A DNA stretch of 17,230 nt from positions 1 to 17,230 of the forward strand of contig DTYT01000340.1 in NCBI GenBank assembly GCA_012961745.1, written 5' to 3'. The translations under genes and the position numbers were made by a program. The first letter of the stretch is position 1, and every line of letters starts with the position of its first letter. Below, in pieces: positions 7,893 to 15,488 of this stretch. A model generated the notes under the pieces. The model was not told the DNA's origin. It saw only the letters and a program-made list of their open reading frames with translations, and searched no databases. The DNA comes from Kiritimatiellia bacterium. Lineage in GTDB: Bacteria; Verrucomicrobiota; Kiritimatiellia; B70-G9.

Positions 7893-8402
7893 CTATTCTC
7901 CGATCACCATCTCCCTGACCCCTCCCTCCTCGGGATATATTACAAGCCGTGCGGAAGGCCCGCAAACCATTTTGTTCTCGTCGCGCCAGAATACGATCTG
8001 CTCTCCTTCGAGCAGGTCCCGTCCTCTCCTGACCCGGGGGGCGATCTTGAGCACAATCCTGCCCGGTCCAACCTCGTAAACCGCTTCACCAGCCGTGGCC
8101 ACGCTGCCGCGCTGCTCAATGCGCACCGCGCCCCGTGCGGTTATGAGCATCGGCCGGTTCTTTTCGTCGAAACGGATTTCCAGCCAGTCGGCCTCGATTC
8201 TTATCCGCGGGTCCACTACCACCACGTTGCCCTCAAACAGGGCATAGTGTTCTATGTTGTCGAAGGTGAGCTTGTCCGAGGTCACCACGGTCACCTCGGA
8301 AGTCGTCGCCCCCCCGCCGTTAACGGTTCCGCCCTCGGAACACAACGGTCCCACAAGCGATGCAACCATGACGGTTGACAAGAATACCCTACGCGTTTTC
8401 AC
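7893..8402 (-). CDS. lptA: LPS transport periplasmic protein LptA (OstA-like)
   Basis: This exported protein of 169 residues forms the beta-jellyroll bridge carrying LPS across the periplasm. The N-terminus (RR, then VFLSTVMVASLVGPL) is a signal peptide. The rest shows the OstA-fold repeat pattern, with phrases such as VTSDKLTFDNIEHYALFEGN, IRIEADWLEIRF, ITARGAVRIEQ and LLEGEQIVFW. It starts with GTG at 8402, overlapping the lptC stop by 4 nt (GTGA), and ends 2 nt before lptB, so the three genes are probably translationally coupled. The Cys at residue 21 does not sit in a proper lipobox. Confidence 0.9.
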   Translation of the reverse strand: MKTRRVFLSTVMVASLVGPLCSEGGTVNGGGATTSEVTVVTSDKLTFDNIEHYALFEGNVVVVDPRIRIEADWLEIRFDEKNRPMLITARGAVRIEQRGSVATAGEAVYEVGPGRIVLKIAPRVRRGRDLLEGEQIVFWRDENKMVCGPSARLVIYPEEGGVREMVIGE

Positions 8403-8866
8403 CGCTTACCTCGCTCGGCTATTTCCCCCCTGACACCTTTCAGCACAACTTTAGTCGAACTGAATATCTCCAGCCGCTGATTGTCCTGCGACCAGCGGAA
8501 TCCTTTACCGGTGACAATCATGTTTTCCAGTGCTATCCGTACCGGACCTTCGGAACGTGCCTCCTTATGCTCGCGATCATAGATGCATTCGGGCGCCGTG
8601 ACGCGCATGGTGACCTTGCCCTCTGAGTAGAATCGGATTTCCAAATTCTCGATACGCACCAGCCCGGAAGGCAGCATCGCGGCCCGCTCGCCGAGCAGCT
8701 CGGATTTCAGGTTACCGTCTCTGTCGTAATCCGGCACCGTGAACCCCTGAATGACCTCCCCGGTCTCCTCGGCGGCTGGAGTGTCGGCCGCCATGCACAC
8801 TGTAAGAAGTGCGACGGCTGCCGGCAACCACCTGCGTGGTCCCATCCATGCTCCCGCCATCGTCAT
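8399..8866 (-). CDS. lptC: LptC-like LPS export protein
   Basis: LptC takes LPS from the LptB2FG complex and hands it to LptA. This 155-residue protein is shorter than the usual ~190. It has an N-terminal hydrophobic segment (about 12-27, WLPAAVALLTVCMAA) and an LptC/OstA-like beta domain: VPDYDRDGNLKSELLGE, VRIENLEIRFYSEGK, VTAPECIYDREHKEARSEGP and FRWSQDNQRLEIFSS. Small residues after the hydrophobic stretch (ADTPAAEE) could allow signal-peptidase cleavage, whereas canonical LptC keeps its anchor. The ATG at 8866 is preceded by GGAGG about 11 nt upstream. The assignment rests on position between kdsC and lptA plus the fold pattern. Confidence 0.83.
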   Translation of the reverse strand: MTMAGAWMGPRRWLPAAVALLTVCMAADTPAAEETGEVIQGFTVPDYDRDGNLKSELLGERAAMLPSGLVRIENLEIRFYSEGKVTMRVTAPECIYDREHKEARSEGPVRIALENMIVTGKGFRWSQDNQRLEIFSSTKVVLKGVRGEIAERGKR

Positions 8867-8887
8867 CTTTCCGTCACCCTCCGGCTC

Positions 8888-9424
8888 CTACTCCCCGTAG
8901 GTTCGCTGCAGGATTGAATCCCAATCTCCCCGGGCCTTAAGCAGCAACTCAATGACTTCTCGGACTGCCCCCCGCCCGCCGGGACTGGCCGTAATCCATC
9001 GGGCGGCGGCCCGCACTTCTTCCACTGCATCCGCCACCGCCACCGGAAAGCCGACCCGGCGCATGACCGGCAGATCGACCAGATCGTCCCCGACGAAGCA
9101 CACCGCGTCCAACCCGATTCCGAGCTTCGCGCAAAGTTCCTCAACGGCCCGGCCTTTGCGAGTCACACCCTGCAGCACCGCAGACACTCCCAGTTCCCGG
9201 GCCCGGACAAGTACCGCGGCACTGCGCCTGCCGGTAATGACCGCAGTTTTCAGCCCCGCCTGGGCTGCCAGACGGAAACCATGTCCATCCTTTACCGAGA
9301 ATACCTTCCACTCGCCCCCGGGGCCGTAAATTATCTCCCCGCCGGTCAGAACCCCGTCCACGTCCATGGCCAACAGATCGACCGCGGCGGCCGCCTCGCG
9401 GACATCTGGCGCGATGTCATGCAC
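8888..9424 (-). CDS. kdsC: 3-deoxy-D-manno-octulosonate 8-phosphate phosphatase
   Basis: KdsC removes phosphate from Kdo-8-phosphate to give Kdo, the third step of Kdo synthesis. The 178-residue protein is a capless HAD phosphatase of the usual length. The nucleophile motif is AMDVDGVLTGG (Asp21, Asp23), followed by FSVKDGHGFRLAAQAG, motif II ITGRRS (63-68), Lys90 and the metal-binding loop VGDDLVDLPVM (111-121). It starts with GTG at 9424 and overlaps the 3' end of kdsA by 8 nt, which implies coupling. The HAD subfamily and the neighbours kdsA and kdsB make the substrate assignment firm. Confidence 0.95.
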   Translation of the reverse strand: MHDIAPDVREAAAAVDLLAMDVDGVLTGGEIIYGPGGEWKVFSVKDGHGFRLAAQAGLKTAVITGRRSAAVLVRARELGVSAVLQGVTRKGRAVEELCAKLGIGLDAVCFVGDDLVDLPVMRRVGFPVAVADAVEEVRAAARWITASPGGRGAVREVIELLLKARGDWDSILQRTYGE

Positions 9425-10271
9425 CGGATTTGTTCCTGATCAACGCATCTATGGCGGACAACCGGGTCCACATCCTTCCGAGGACTCTCAAGGGCAATGA
9501 TGTTGCGGCGTCGGAGAGGGCCTTCTCCGGTTCGGGATGCACCTCCAGGAATACCGCATCACATCCCACGGCAACCGCTGCCCGGGCCAGGTACGCGGCC
9601 ATGCGGCGATCACCGCCGCTGGCGCCCCCCCTTGCCCCGGGCAACTGCACGCTGTGGGTGGCATCGAATACCACTGGATAACCGAACTGACGCATGATTA
9701 CCAGGGAGCGCATATCCGCCACCAGATTGTTGTACCCGAAGCAGGTCCCCCGTTCGGTTATCAGGACCCGGCGGTTACCGGTGCTCTCGATCTTAGCCAC
9801 AATATGTTCTATGTCCCAGGGTGCCAGGAACTGACCTTTCTTGATGTTCACCGCCCGACCGCTGGCGCCCAGGGCCAACGCCAGATCGGTCTGCCGGCTG
9901 AGGAAAGCGGGCAACTGGAGCACGTCGGCGACTTCCGCGGCAGCGGCGACCTCGCGCACACAGTGCACGTCGACCAGGACCGGCAATCCGTATCGTTCCT
10001 TGACCTCTTTCAGGATCTGCAGCCCGCGCTCCAACCCGGGTCCCCGAAAGGCCCGGTGCGAAGTCCGGTTGGCCTTGTCATAGGAGGCCTTGAATATCAG
10101 CGGGATATCGTGACGCCGGGCCAACGCGCACAACCTGCGGGCAACTGCCAGGCACATCTCCCGGCTCTCGATGACACACACCCCGGCGATGAGCGCCATG
10201 GGCGCCCGCCCCCCCACGGTCACCTTGCCTACCCTGACCGCTCGGACCCGACTCTTGCCGGTCTCCATCAT
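9417..10271 (-). CDS. kdsA: Kdo-8-phosphate synthase (metal-dependent type)
   Basis: KdsA condenses arabinose-5-phosphate with phosphoenolpyruvate. From ATG at 10271 (overlapping the kdsB stop by 4 nt) it has 284 residues, the same as E. coli KdsA. Landmarks include FKASYDKANRTS (60-71), RGPGLERGL, QLPAFLSRQTDL, NIKKGQF and FGYNNLVADM. Cys32 in IAGVCVIES with His206, Glu243 and Asp254 reproduces the four metal ligands of the metal-dependent class (the Aquifex type), whereas the E. coli type has Asn in place of Cys. The residue before Cys32 is Val, where Pro is usual. An open extension upstream to 10346 overlaps kdsB and is not needed. Confidence 0.96.
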   Translation of the reverse strand: MMETGKSRVRAVRVGKVTVGGRAPMALIAGVCVIESREMCLAVARRLCALARRHDIPLIFKASYDKANRTSHRAFRGPGLERGLQILKEVKERYGLPVLVDVHCVREVAAAAEVADVLQLPAFLSRQTDLALALGASGRAVNIKKGQFLAPWDIEHIVAKIESTGNRRVLITERGTCFGYNNLVADMRSLVIMRQFGYPVVFDATHSVQLPGARGGASGGDRRMAAYLARAAVAVGCDAVFLEVHPEPEKALSDAATSLPLRVLGRMWTRLSAIDALIRNKSGA

Positions 10272-11017
10272 GCCATTCCCGAAAGTCTCAACTCCTTCTC
10301 CACCAGACGCACGTCTTCCGGACGATCTACGGCCATTCCGGACCATTCCACATCAACCACACCGACCCTACCCCCCAAGTACAACGCGCGTAGCTGTTCC
10401 AACTTCTCTATGCTTTCCAGCGGGCAGGGCCCGGCGGCTACCACCCGCAAGAGGAAATCAGGGCGGTAAGCGTAAAGACCGACATGCCTTCGGTAAAAGA
10501 CAAACTTCGGCTCCCGCCCCGCGCCGGGATCCCGGCGGTACGGTATAGGTGCCCGCGAGAAATACAGAGCCCTACCGTCCCTGTCGGTGACCACCTTCAC
10601 TATATCCGGCTGCGTCGCGATCTCTTCGCCCGCGGGTGCGGCCGCGGTCGCCATGTCGAGGTCCGGGCTCTGCTTCAGTTTGCCGATGACAGCATCCACC
10701 ACCGCGGGGTCGAGCAGCGGCTCGTCTCCCTGTATGTTGACGACAATGTCCACCCCGGTAAACTTCAGTGCTACTTCCGCCACCCGGTCGGTACCGGAGG
10801 GAAGATCAGGGGAAGTCATCACCACCTCGGCGCCGAACCGCCCGCAGGTCTCCCGGATCCGCCGATCATCCGTCGCGACCACCAGCCGCTCGAGAGCCCG
10901 ACACAGCCGCGCCCTTTCCCACACCCACTGGATCATGGGTTTACCGGAGATCTGACAGAGGGGCTTTCCCGGAAATCTAGTGGAACCCCACCGCGCGGGT
11001 ATGACCGCTAGAACCAT
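10268..11017 (-). CDS. kdsB: CMP-Kdo synthetase
   Basis: KdsB (3-deoxy-manno-octulosonate cytidylyltransferase) activates Kdo with CTP to CMP-Kdo, the donor used by Kdo transferase on lipid A. The 249-residue protein is of normal length. It shows the nucleotide-binding start IPARWGSTRFPGKPL (6-20), then VVATDDRRI, PSGTDRVAE (73-81) and NIQGDEPLLDP (94-104). YFSRAPIPYRR and a C-terminal KLEQLRALYLG are also present. The ATG at 11017 is preceded by AGGAGG inside the end of hldA, 2 nt after its stop. Order hldA-kdsB-kdsA-kdsC with overlaps indicates one transcript. Confidence 0.97.
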   Translation of the reverse strand: MVLAVIPARWGSTRFPGKPLCQISGKPMIQWVWERARLCRALERLVVATDDRRIRETCGRFGAEVVMTSPDLPSGTDRVAEVALKFTGVDIVVNIQGDEPLLDPAVVDAVIGKLKQSPDLDMATAAAPAGEEIATQPDIVKVVTDRDGRALYFSRAPIPYRRDPGAGREPKFVFYRRHVGLYAYRPDFLLRVVAAGPCPLESIEKLEQLRALYLGGRVGVVDVEWSGMAVDRPEDVRLVEKELRLSGMA

Positions 11018-11019
11018 GG

Positions 11020-12048
11020 TCAGCCTTCCTCCTGTTGGTGGACGTACTGTAGCAACTCAGCGCGGCTACAGGTGGCCGTCCCCAGTTTCCCGACGACGAC
11101 GCCCGCGGCAAAGTTGGCAATCTCCGCCGCCTCTACCGGGGAGGCGCCTGCGGCCAGGGACAAGGTGCAGGCGGCGATGACCGTGTCGCCCGCCCCACTG
11201 ACATCGTAGACCTCGCGCGCACGGGTTGGTATATGCAGCGGTCGTGATTCACCCGGCTGGACCACAAGCATACCGTGGGATCCCAGTGTCACCGCCAGAA
11301 ACCGGGCGGCCCATTTTCCCATCAGTATGCGCGTGGCTCTCAGAAGTTCCTGATCCTCCAGCGGCGGCACCTCCGGTCTTCCGTGGGGGGCATGCCCCGT
11401 GGCCAGCAGGTGGGTCTCGCGCCGATTCGGCGTGGCCACGGTCAACCCGCTTGCCGACAGGGAATGATTTTCTTTCGGATCCAGTCCGCTGACCAGGCTG
11501 GACGCGGCGGCCTTCTGCAGTACCCTGTCCACCAGCCCCTGAGAGATAACTCCCTTGCCGTAATCCTCAAGTATGACGCCGGTGCAGCCGTCCAAGGCGC
11601 CGAGTGCGGCGTCGACCAGTTGCTCCTGAACACCCGCCGACCAGCCCGATCGTCGCTCCCGGTCTACGCGCACGACCTGCTGGTGCTCAGCGATCACGCG
11701 GGTCTTGACCGTGGTGGGAGAGTCGGCGGTCCGCACCAGGGGGTCCGTACCCACCCCTTCCTCGCGGAGCAGCTGCAGAACCTTCTCGCCCCACGCATCC
11801 AATCCCACCACCGCGCATATATCCGCCGCTGCGCCCAAGGACCGGATATTGGACGCCACATTGCCCGCGCCGCCGGGCATACTCCGCTCATGGCTGACTT
11901 CCACGACGGGTACCGGCGCCTCGGGGGAAATCCGTTCCACGGTGCCGTAGACATACCGGTCCAGCATCAGGTCGCCGATAACTACGATACGCTGGGAGGC
12001 GAAGTTCCCGAGGATCTGTTCAACCCTTTTCGGCGCGATCGACGTCAT
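11020..12048 (-). CDS. hldA: D-glycero-beta-D-manno-heptose-7-phosphate kinase
   Basis: This PfkB/ribokinase-type enzyme (RfaE domain I) phosphorylates heptose-7-phosphate to the 1,7-bisphosphate for LPS inner-core heptose. The 342-residue protein has IGDLMLDRYVYG (24-35), PGGAGNVASN (58-67), TPNRRE (206-211) and the catalytic VSGAGDTVIA (283-292, base Asp288). It stops after the kinase domain, so the cytidylyltransferase half of the E. coli fusion HldE must be a separate gene elsewhere. The ATG at 12048 has AGGTGG close upstream. It lies 21 nt after the DUF3108 gene and 2 nt before kdsB. A generic sugar kinase is unlikely given the context. Confidence 0.93.
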   Translation of the reverse strand: MTSIAPKRVEQILGNFASQRIVVIGDLMLDRYVYGTVERISPEAPVPVVEVSHERSMPGGAGNVASNIRSLGAAADICAVVGLDAWGEKVLQLLREEGVGTDPLVRTADSPTTVKTRVIAEHQQVVRVDRERRSGWSAGVQEQLVDAALGALDGCTGVILEDYGKGVISQGLVDRVLQKAAASSLVSGLDPKENHSLSASGLTVATPNRRETHLLATGHAPHGRPEVPPLEDQELLRATRILMGKWAARFLAVTLGSHGMLVVQPGESRPLHIPTRAREVYDVSGAGDTVIAACTLSLAAGASPVEAAEIANFAAGVVVGKLGTATCSRAELLQYVHQQEEG

Positions 12049-12069
12049 GATCCACCTGAAAGCGGACTA

Positions 12070-12831
12070 TTATTCCGTATCCGGCGGCAGCCTCTCAAGG
12101 ATCATCTTTACGCTGGCTACCGGCACGCGCGCCACTACGCGCGCGACCACCAAGGGAGGCTTCGCGGTGACCCAGATCCACATCTTGCCCTTTCGCACGA
12201 AAAGTCCCTGAAAGGCGGCCTCCGGCTCAAGACGCAGGCATTCGATCCGCGTCCCATCCAGCAACCTTACTTCCTCTCGGCGGAGAACTTTCACCCACAA
12301 GTCGTATATCTTCTCGTCGGCCATCACCTGATAGTGATATCTCCGGCCCGGCACGAAACGGGCGGCACGGAGGCTGAACATGAACGAAACCAAGTCCCGC
12401 GTGTCGTGCTCAATGGGATATTCCTTGGTCCGGCCAGAAAGCAGCGACCGCCAGCGGGCCCGCCCGCGGCCGCGATCGAACTCGGTCACCTCGTGGCACC
12501 GGTAGCGGCCCTCGCTGAGCTTCTTGGTGAAACGCCAGGGGAGGAGACTGCGCGGATCGACAATACTCTCGATAAGATCATCCACCGGGTATATCTTTTC
12601 CACCACGGCATTGCTGCGGGTCTTCACGCGGATGGCGGCCGCCTCGCAACCCTCGTAGTCCACCCGCTCCACTGATACGCGGGTCTCAGCCACCGGTATA
12701 ATCCCCCAGTAGATACGAAAACGAAGCTGCTGGCCGACGGGCAAGATACCCTCCTGCCCCGCAAACGTCACGGGATGGAGGGAAACCGCAAGGAGAGCAC
12801 TGGCCAGCAGCCCCGGTCGAGGGACGCTCAT
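12070..12831 (-). CDS. DUF3108-type exported protein
   Basis: This is a 253-residue protein with a signal peptide (SVPRPGLLASALLAVSLHPV, probable cleavage near residue 24 after TFA). The mature part is beta-rich and matches what I know of DUF3108: opening LPVGQQLRFRIYWGIIPVAE, then SIVDPRSLLPWRF, RDLVSFMFSLR and YHYQVMADEKIYDLWVKVL, ending in a VVARVVARVPVASVKMILE strand pair. The function of the family is not established; a periplasmic, envelope-related role is inferred from its place before hldA. The ATG at 12831 has a G-rich site about 8 nt upstream and gives a clean signal peptide. The frame is open upstream to 13002, but that part overlaps the preceding gene. Confidence 0.8.
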   Translation of the reverse strand: MSVPRPGLLASALLAVSLHPVTFAGQEGILPVGQQLRFRIYWGIIPVAETRVSVERVDYEGCEAAAIRVKTRSNAVVEKIYPVDDLIESIVDPRSLLPWRFTKKLSEGRYRCHEVTEFDRGRGRARWRSLLSGRTKEYPIEHDTRDLVSFMFSLRAARFVPGRRYHYQVMADEKIYDLWVKVLRREEVRLLDGTRIECLRLEPEAAFQGLFVRKGKMWIWVTAKPPLVVARVVARVPVASVKMILERLPPDTE

Positions 12832-12890
12832 CGCAACTGCCCCCCGGTCCGACAGGACGGCTCGTGCGGCGGCATTCAAAAGGCGCCCCG

Positions 12891-13055
12891 TCAGAAGAGG
12901 GTGTAGATATAGGGCGCCACCCCGGTTCCGGCGGTGATGAACAGGGTCAGCAGCAGCAGGACCACCACCACGGGAATGATCCACCACGCCTTGTTTTTCC
13001 ACGCGAAATGGAAAAATTCGCCCAGAAGCCTGCCAACGTATCTGATCGTCCTCAT
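12891..13055 (-). CDS. DUF5989 (SxtK-like) small membrane protein
   Basis: This is a 54-residue protein with one strong transmembrane helix (about 24-42, WWIIPVVVVLLLLTLFI). Before it comes a conserved-looking amphipathic N-terminus (RTIRYVGRLLGEFFHFAWKNK), and it ends in the short tail APYIYTLF. This matches the DUF5989 family, usually encoded beside carbamoyltransferases and SxtJ proteins, as it is here. The ATG at 13055 has GGAGG 5 nt upstream and is 16 nt after the carbamoyltransferase stop. The open frame extends to 13112 but overlaps that gene. Its function is unknown; acting as a membrane partner of the carbamoyltransferase is an inference from linkage. Confidence 0.85.
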   Translation of the reverse strand: MRTIRYVGRLLGEFFHFAWKNKAWWIIPVVVVLLLLTLFITAGTGVAPYIYTLF

Positions 13056-13071
13056 GGATGCCTCCGCCGTA

Positions 13072-14895
13072 CTAGTCCAAGGCATACTCCGTGCGCCAGT
13101 CGTGCTTCTCATGCCACACGGGCTGTTCCTGTTTGTCGAGCAGGAAAGACTCCAGCACCAGAAAGTCCATCTGCGTCCTCATGAAGCACTTATAAGCATC
13201 TTCCGGCGTGCAGACAATCGGCTCGCCGCGCACGTTGAACGAAGTGTTTATGATAATCCCGTATCCGGTCCGCTCCTGAAAGGCCTTCAGGATGTCATAG
13301 TAACGCGGATTGACCGCCCGGTCCACCGTCTGGATGCGGGCGGAGTAGTCCACGTGGGTCACCGCGGGTATGTCCGAGCGAACCTGGTTCACCCACTCGC
13401 GTATGTCGCCGGTTCGCTCCACATGCCGACGGCGCTCGCGCCGTACAGGTGCCACCAACAGCATGTAGGGAGAAGGACGATCAAGCTCAAAATACTCCGA
13501 AACGCACTCCGCCAAGCAGGTGGGTGCAAAGGGACGGAACGATTCCCGGTATTTTATTTTCAGATTCATGACCGACTGCATCTGCGGAGAACGCGCATCT
13601 CCCAAGATTGAGCGGGCCCCCAGGGCACGCGGTCCAAACTCCATGCGGCCTTGGAACAGGCCGACCACCTTGCCCTGCTCAATGAGCCCCGCGATCACCG
13701 CCGCGCGCTCCCCCTGCGCCAGGCGCCGGTAGGGACAACCCCGGCTCTTCAGGAAGTCTTCGATTTCCGCCTCCGCAAAAGAGGGTCCCAGGTAAGCGCC
13801 CTTCATCCTGTCGGTATGATCATCCGCATGCCGCTCGCGGTCGAGGATATGGTGCCACACTACGTAGGCGGCCCCCAGAGCGCCGCCGGCGTCACTCGCC
13901 GCAGGTTGTATCCAGATATCCCGGTAGGGGCCTTCCCGGAGAAGGCGGCCGTTGGCCACACAGTTCAATGCCACGCCGCCCGCCATGCAGAGGTACTGCT
14001 CGCCGGTCATCCGATGCAGATGGCGGGCCATCCGCAGCACGATTTCCTCGGTAACCACCTGGATGGAGCGTGCCAAGTCCATTTCCCGGCGCGTTATTTC
14101 GCTCTCCGGCCGGCGGGGCGGCCCGTCGAACAATTGCTCGAACTTGCCATTGGTCATGGTCAGCCCATCCAAGTAGCCGAAATATTCCAGGTTCAGCCGG
14201 AATGACCCGTCCTCACGCAGGTCCAGCAGGTTGTCCAGAATGTGGTTGACATAGCGCGGCTCGCCGTAAGGAGCCAGCCCCATCAGCTTGTATTCCCCAG
14301 AATTGACCTTGAAGCCCGTAAAGTAGGTAAAAGCCGAATACAGGAGCCCCAGGGAATGGGGAAAGCGTAGTTCCTTCAGCAGCTCTACCCGGTTGCCTTC
14401 CCCCCGAGCCAGCGTGCTGGTGGCCCATTCCCCCACTCCGTCTATGGTAAGAACCGCCGCGCGGCGGTACGGCGAGGGAAAGAACGCACTGGCGGCATGG
14501 GATTCGTGATGCTCCGGAAAATAGATCGGTACACCGGGTTCGACACCGCATTCTTCAAGAGACTTCTCGATCTCCAGCGGAATCCACAACTTGCGCTTGA
14601 CCCACAGGGGCACCGCGGTCATAAAGGAACGCAACCCCCGAGGAGCTACCGCAAGGTAGGTCTGCATTATGCGCACGAACTTGGTGATAGGCTTGTCGTA
14701 GAAGGCGACTGCGTCCAGGCCGTCCGCCTTCACCCCCCCCTCCGCAAGACAGTAGCGCACAACGTGGGACGGAAAGGAGGGGTCATGTTTCTTGCGAGTG
14801 AAACGTTCCTCCTGCGCGGCGGCCACGATCTCGCCGTCTTCAATCAGGGCGGCGGCCGAATCGTGGTAGTAGGCGCTGATTCCCAGTATCTTCAC
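13072..14895 (-). CDS. Carbamoyltransferase (NodU/CmcH/SxtI family)
   Basis: Enzymes of this family move a carbamoyl group from carbamoyl phosphate, via carbamoyl-adenylate, onto a hydroxyl of a sugar or natural product. The 607-residue protein has the Kae1-like N-terminal domain: GISAYYHDSAAALIEDG (5-21), the metal ligands His129 and His133 (HHESHAASAFF), Asp152 (TIDGVGEWA) and Asp335 (AASDAGGALGAA), and MAGGVALNCVANG. The C-terminal carbamoyltransferase domain carries GRMEFGPRALGARSIL (416-431) and TGYGIIINTSFNVRGEPIV. It starts with GTG at 14895, 21 nt after sxtJ. Its length is close to SxtI of the saxitoxin cluster, and it is flanked by SxtJ-like and DUF5989 genes. The substrate is unknown; LPS core sugar is a hypothesis from context. 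Confidence 0.92.
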   Translation of the reverse strand: MKILGISAYYHDSAAALIEDGEIVAAAQEERFTRKKHDPSFPSHVVRYCLAEGGVKADGLDAVAFYDKPITKFVRIMQTYLAVAPRGLRSFMTAVPLWVKRKLWIPLEIEKSLEECGVEPGVPIYFPEHHESHAASAFFPSPYRRAAVLTIDGVGEWATSTLARGEGNRVELLKELRFPHSLGLLYSAFTYFTGFKVNSGEYKLMGLAPYGEPRYVNHILDNLLDLREDGSFRLNLEYFGYLDGLTMTNGKFEQLFDGPPRRPESEITRREMDLARSIQVVTEEIVLRMARHLHRMTGEQYLCMAGGVALNCVANGRLLREGPYRDIWIQPAASDAGGALGAAYVVWHHILDRERHADDHTDRMKGAYLGPSFAEAEIEDFLKSRGCPYRRLAQGERAAVIAGLIEQGKVVGLFQGRMEFGPRALGARSILGDARSPQMQSVMNLKIKYRESFRPFAPTCLAECVSEYFELDRPSPYMLLVAPVRRERRRHVERTGDIREWVNQVRSDIPAVTHVDYSARIQTVDRAVNPRYYDILKAFQERTGYGIIINTSFNVRGEPIVCTPEDAYKCFMRTQMDFLVLESFLLDKQEQPVWHEKHDWRTEYALD

Positions 14896-14916
14896 CGTGC
14901 AGTCGTTCGGGCTCCC

Positions 14917-15363
14917 TCAATGCTGCCGGCGATACCTGCCCGGATCCGTGTCCGCCGGATGGTCCTCCCAGTAGGTCGGCAAGGTCGTGGGGAACTGGCG
15001 CCTCATGGGATCCTTGCGCCACACCGCCAGAACCAAGCGACCGGTCCCGAAAACCGCGTAATACACCGGTACAAAAAACACCCAGTTGAGAACCGCACCT
15101 GCCACGTGGCCCAGCTTTAGGAAAAAACGCTCGATCCTCGCATAGAGCGCCGGCAGCAACAGCCCACTGACCAGCAGCAGCGCCGTAATACCCCAGACCA
15201 CCCACGCCAGCCATGCCCGATGCAACCGCCAATACAGCACCGCCCCGACCGCCGCCCCCACGGCGACCCGGACCGCAAGCGCGGACCGACCGCAGGCCGC
15301 CGGGGCGCTCCGGGTACCCTTTCGCCAGTCCCACACCACCCTACTGACGTATTCCGCGCTCAA
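14917..15363 (-). CDS. SxtJ-family membrane protein
   Basis: This is a 148-residue integral membrane protein with three hydrophobic stretches: about 28-45, 51-73 (WLAWVVWGITALLLVSGLLL) and 86-115 (VLNWVFFVPVYYAVFGTGRL). Its soluble basic C-terminus reads WRKDPMRRQFP...TYWEDH. This pattern and its place next to a carbamoyltransferase identify it as SxtJ-like. The family is named from the saxitoxin gene cluster, and its biochemical role is not known. It starts with TTG at 15363, supported by a near-perfect GGAGGTGG. It may bring the carbamoyltransferase to a membrane-bound acceptor, but this is inference. Confidence 0.83.
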   Translation of the reverse strand: MSAEYVSRVVWDWRKGTRSAPAACGRSALAVRVAVGAAVGAVLYWRLHRAWLAWVVWGITALLLVSGLLLPALYARIERFFLKLGHVAGAVLNWVFFVPVYYAVFGTGRLVLAVWRKDPMRRQFPTTLPTYWEDHPADTDPGRYRRQH

Positions 15364-15488
15364 ATACCACCTCCGCCGGAGCGGAATGCCGGGATTCCGT
15401 CCCTGCTGGCCTGACTTCCCCCACCTTCAGGCTGCGCGAACTGCGGACTCGGTCGGGATAAAAAACACCTGCGCCGCCCATTGGTCAA
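15364..15488 (-). promoter_or_regulatory. holA-sxtJ intergenic region with weak promoter candidate
   Basis: This is the largest gap inside the minus-strand run (121 bp between the two genes), so it is a likely site for an internal promoter. TTGACC (15488-15483) overlaps the holA stop, and TTTTAT (15463-15458) follows after a long 19-bp spacer. A small hairpin CGGAAT-CCCGGC-ATTCCG lies further down without a T-run, so it is not a convincing terminator. The assignment is tentative. Confidence 0.25.
15367..15374 (-). promoter_or_regulatory. Strong ribosome binding site for the TTG start of the sxtJ-like gene
   Basis: The minus strand reads GGAGGTGG, an extended match to the 16S anti-Shine-Dalgarno end, with the GGAGG core 6 nt before TTG at 15363. 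This decides in favour of the rare TTG start; no ATG lies nearby in frame. Confidence 0.7.

Noticed and set aside
7891..7965. Upstream extension of lptB
   Set aside because: It overlaps lptA and adds non-homologous residues; the GTG at 7890 has a good ribosome binding site and gives the family length.
11275..12675. 466-codon open frame on the plus strand
   Set aside because: Antisense to hldA and the DUF3108 gene; no recognisable domain or ribosome binding site.
15394..15420. Hairpin CGGAAT-CCCGGC-ATTCCG region as a terminator after holA
   Set aside because: No T-run follows the stem on the minus strand, and the T-run near 15460 has no stem before it.
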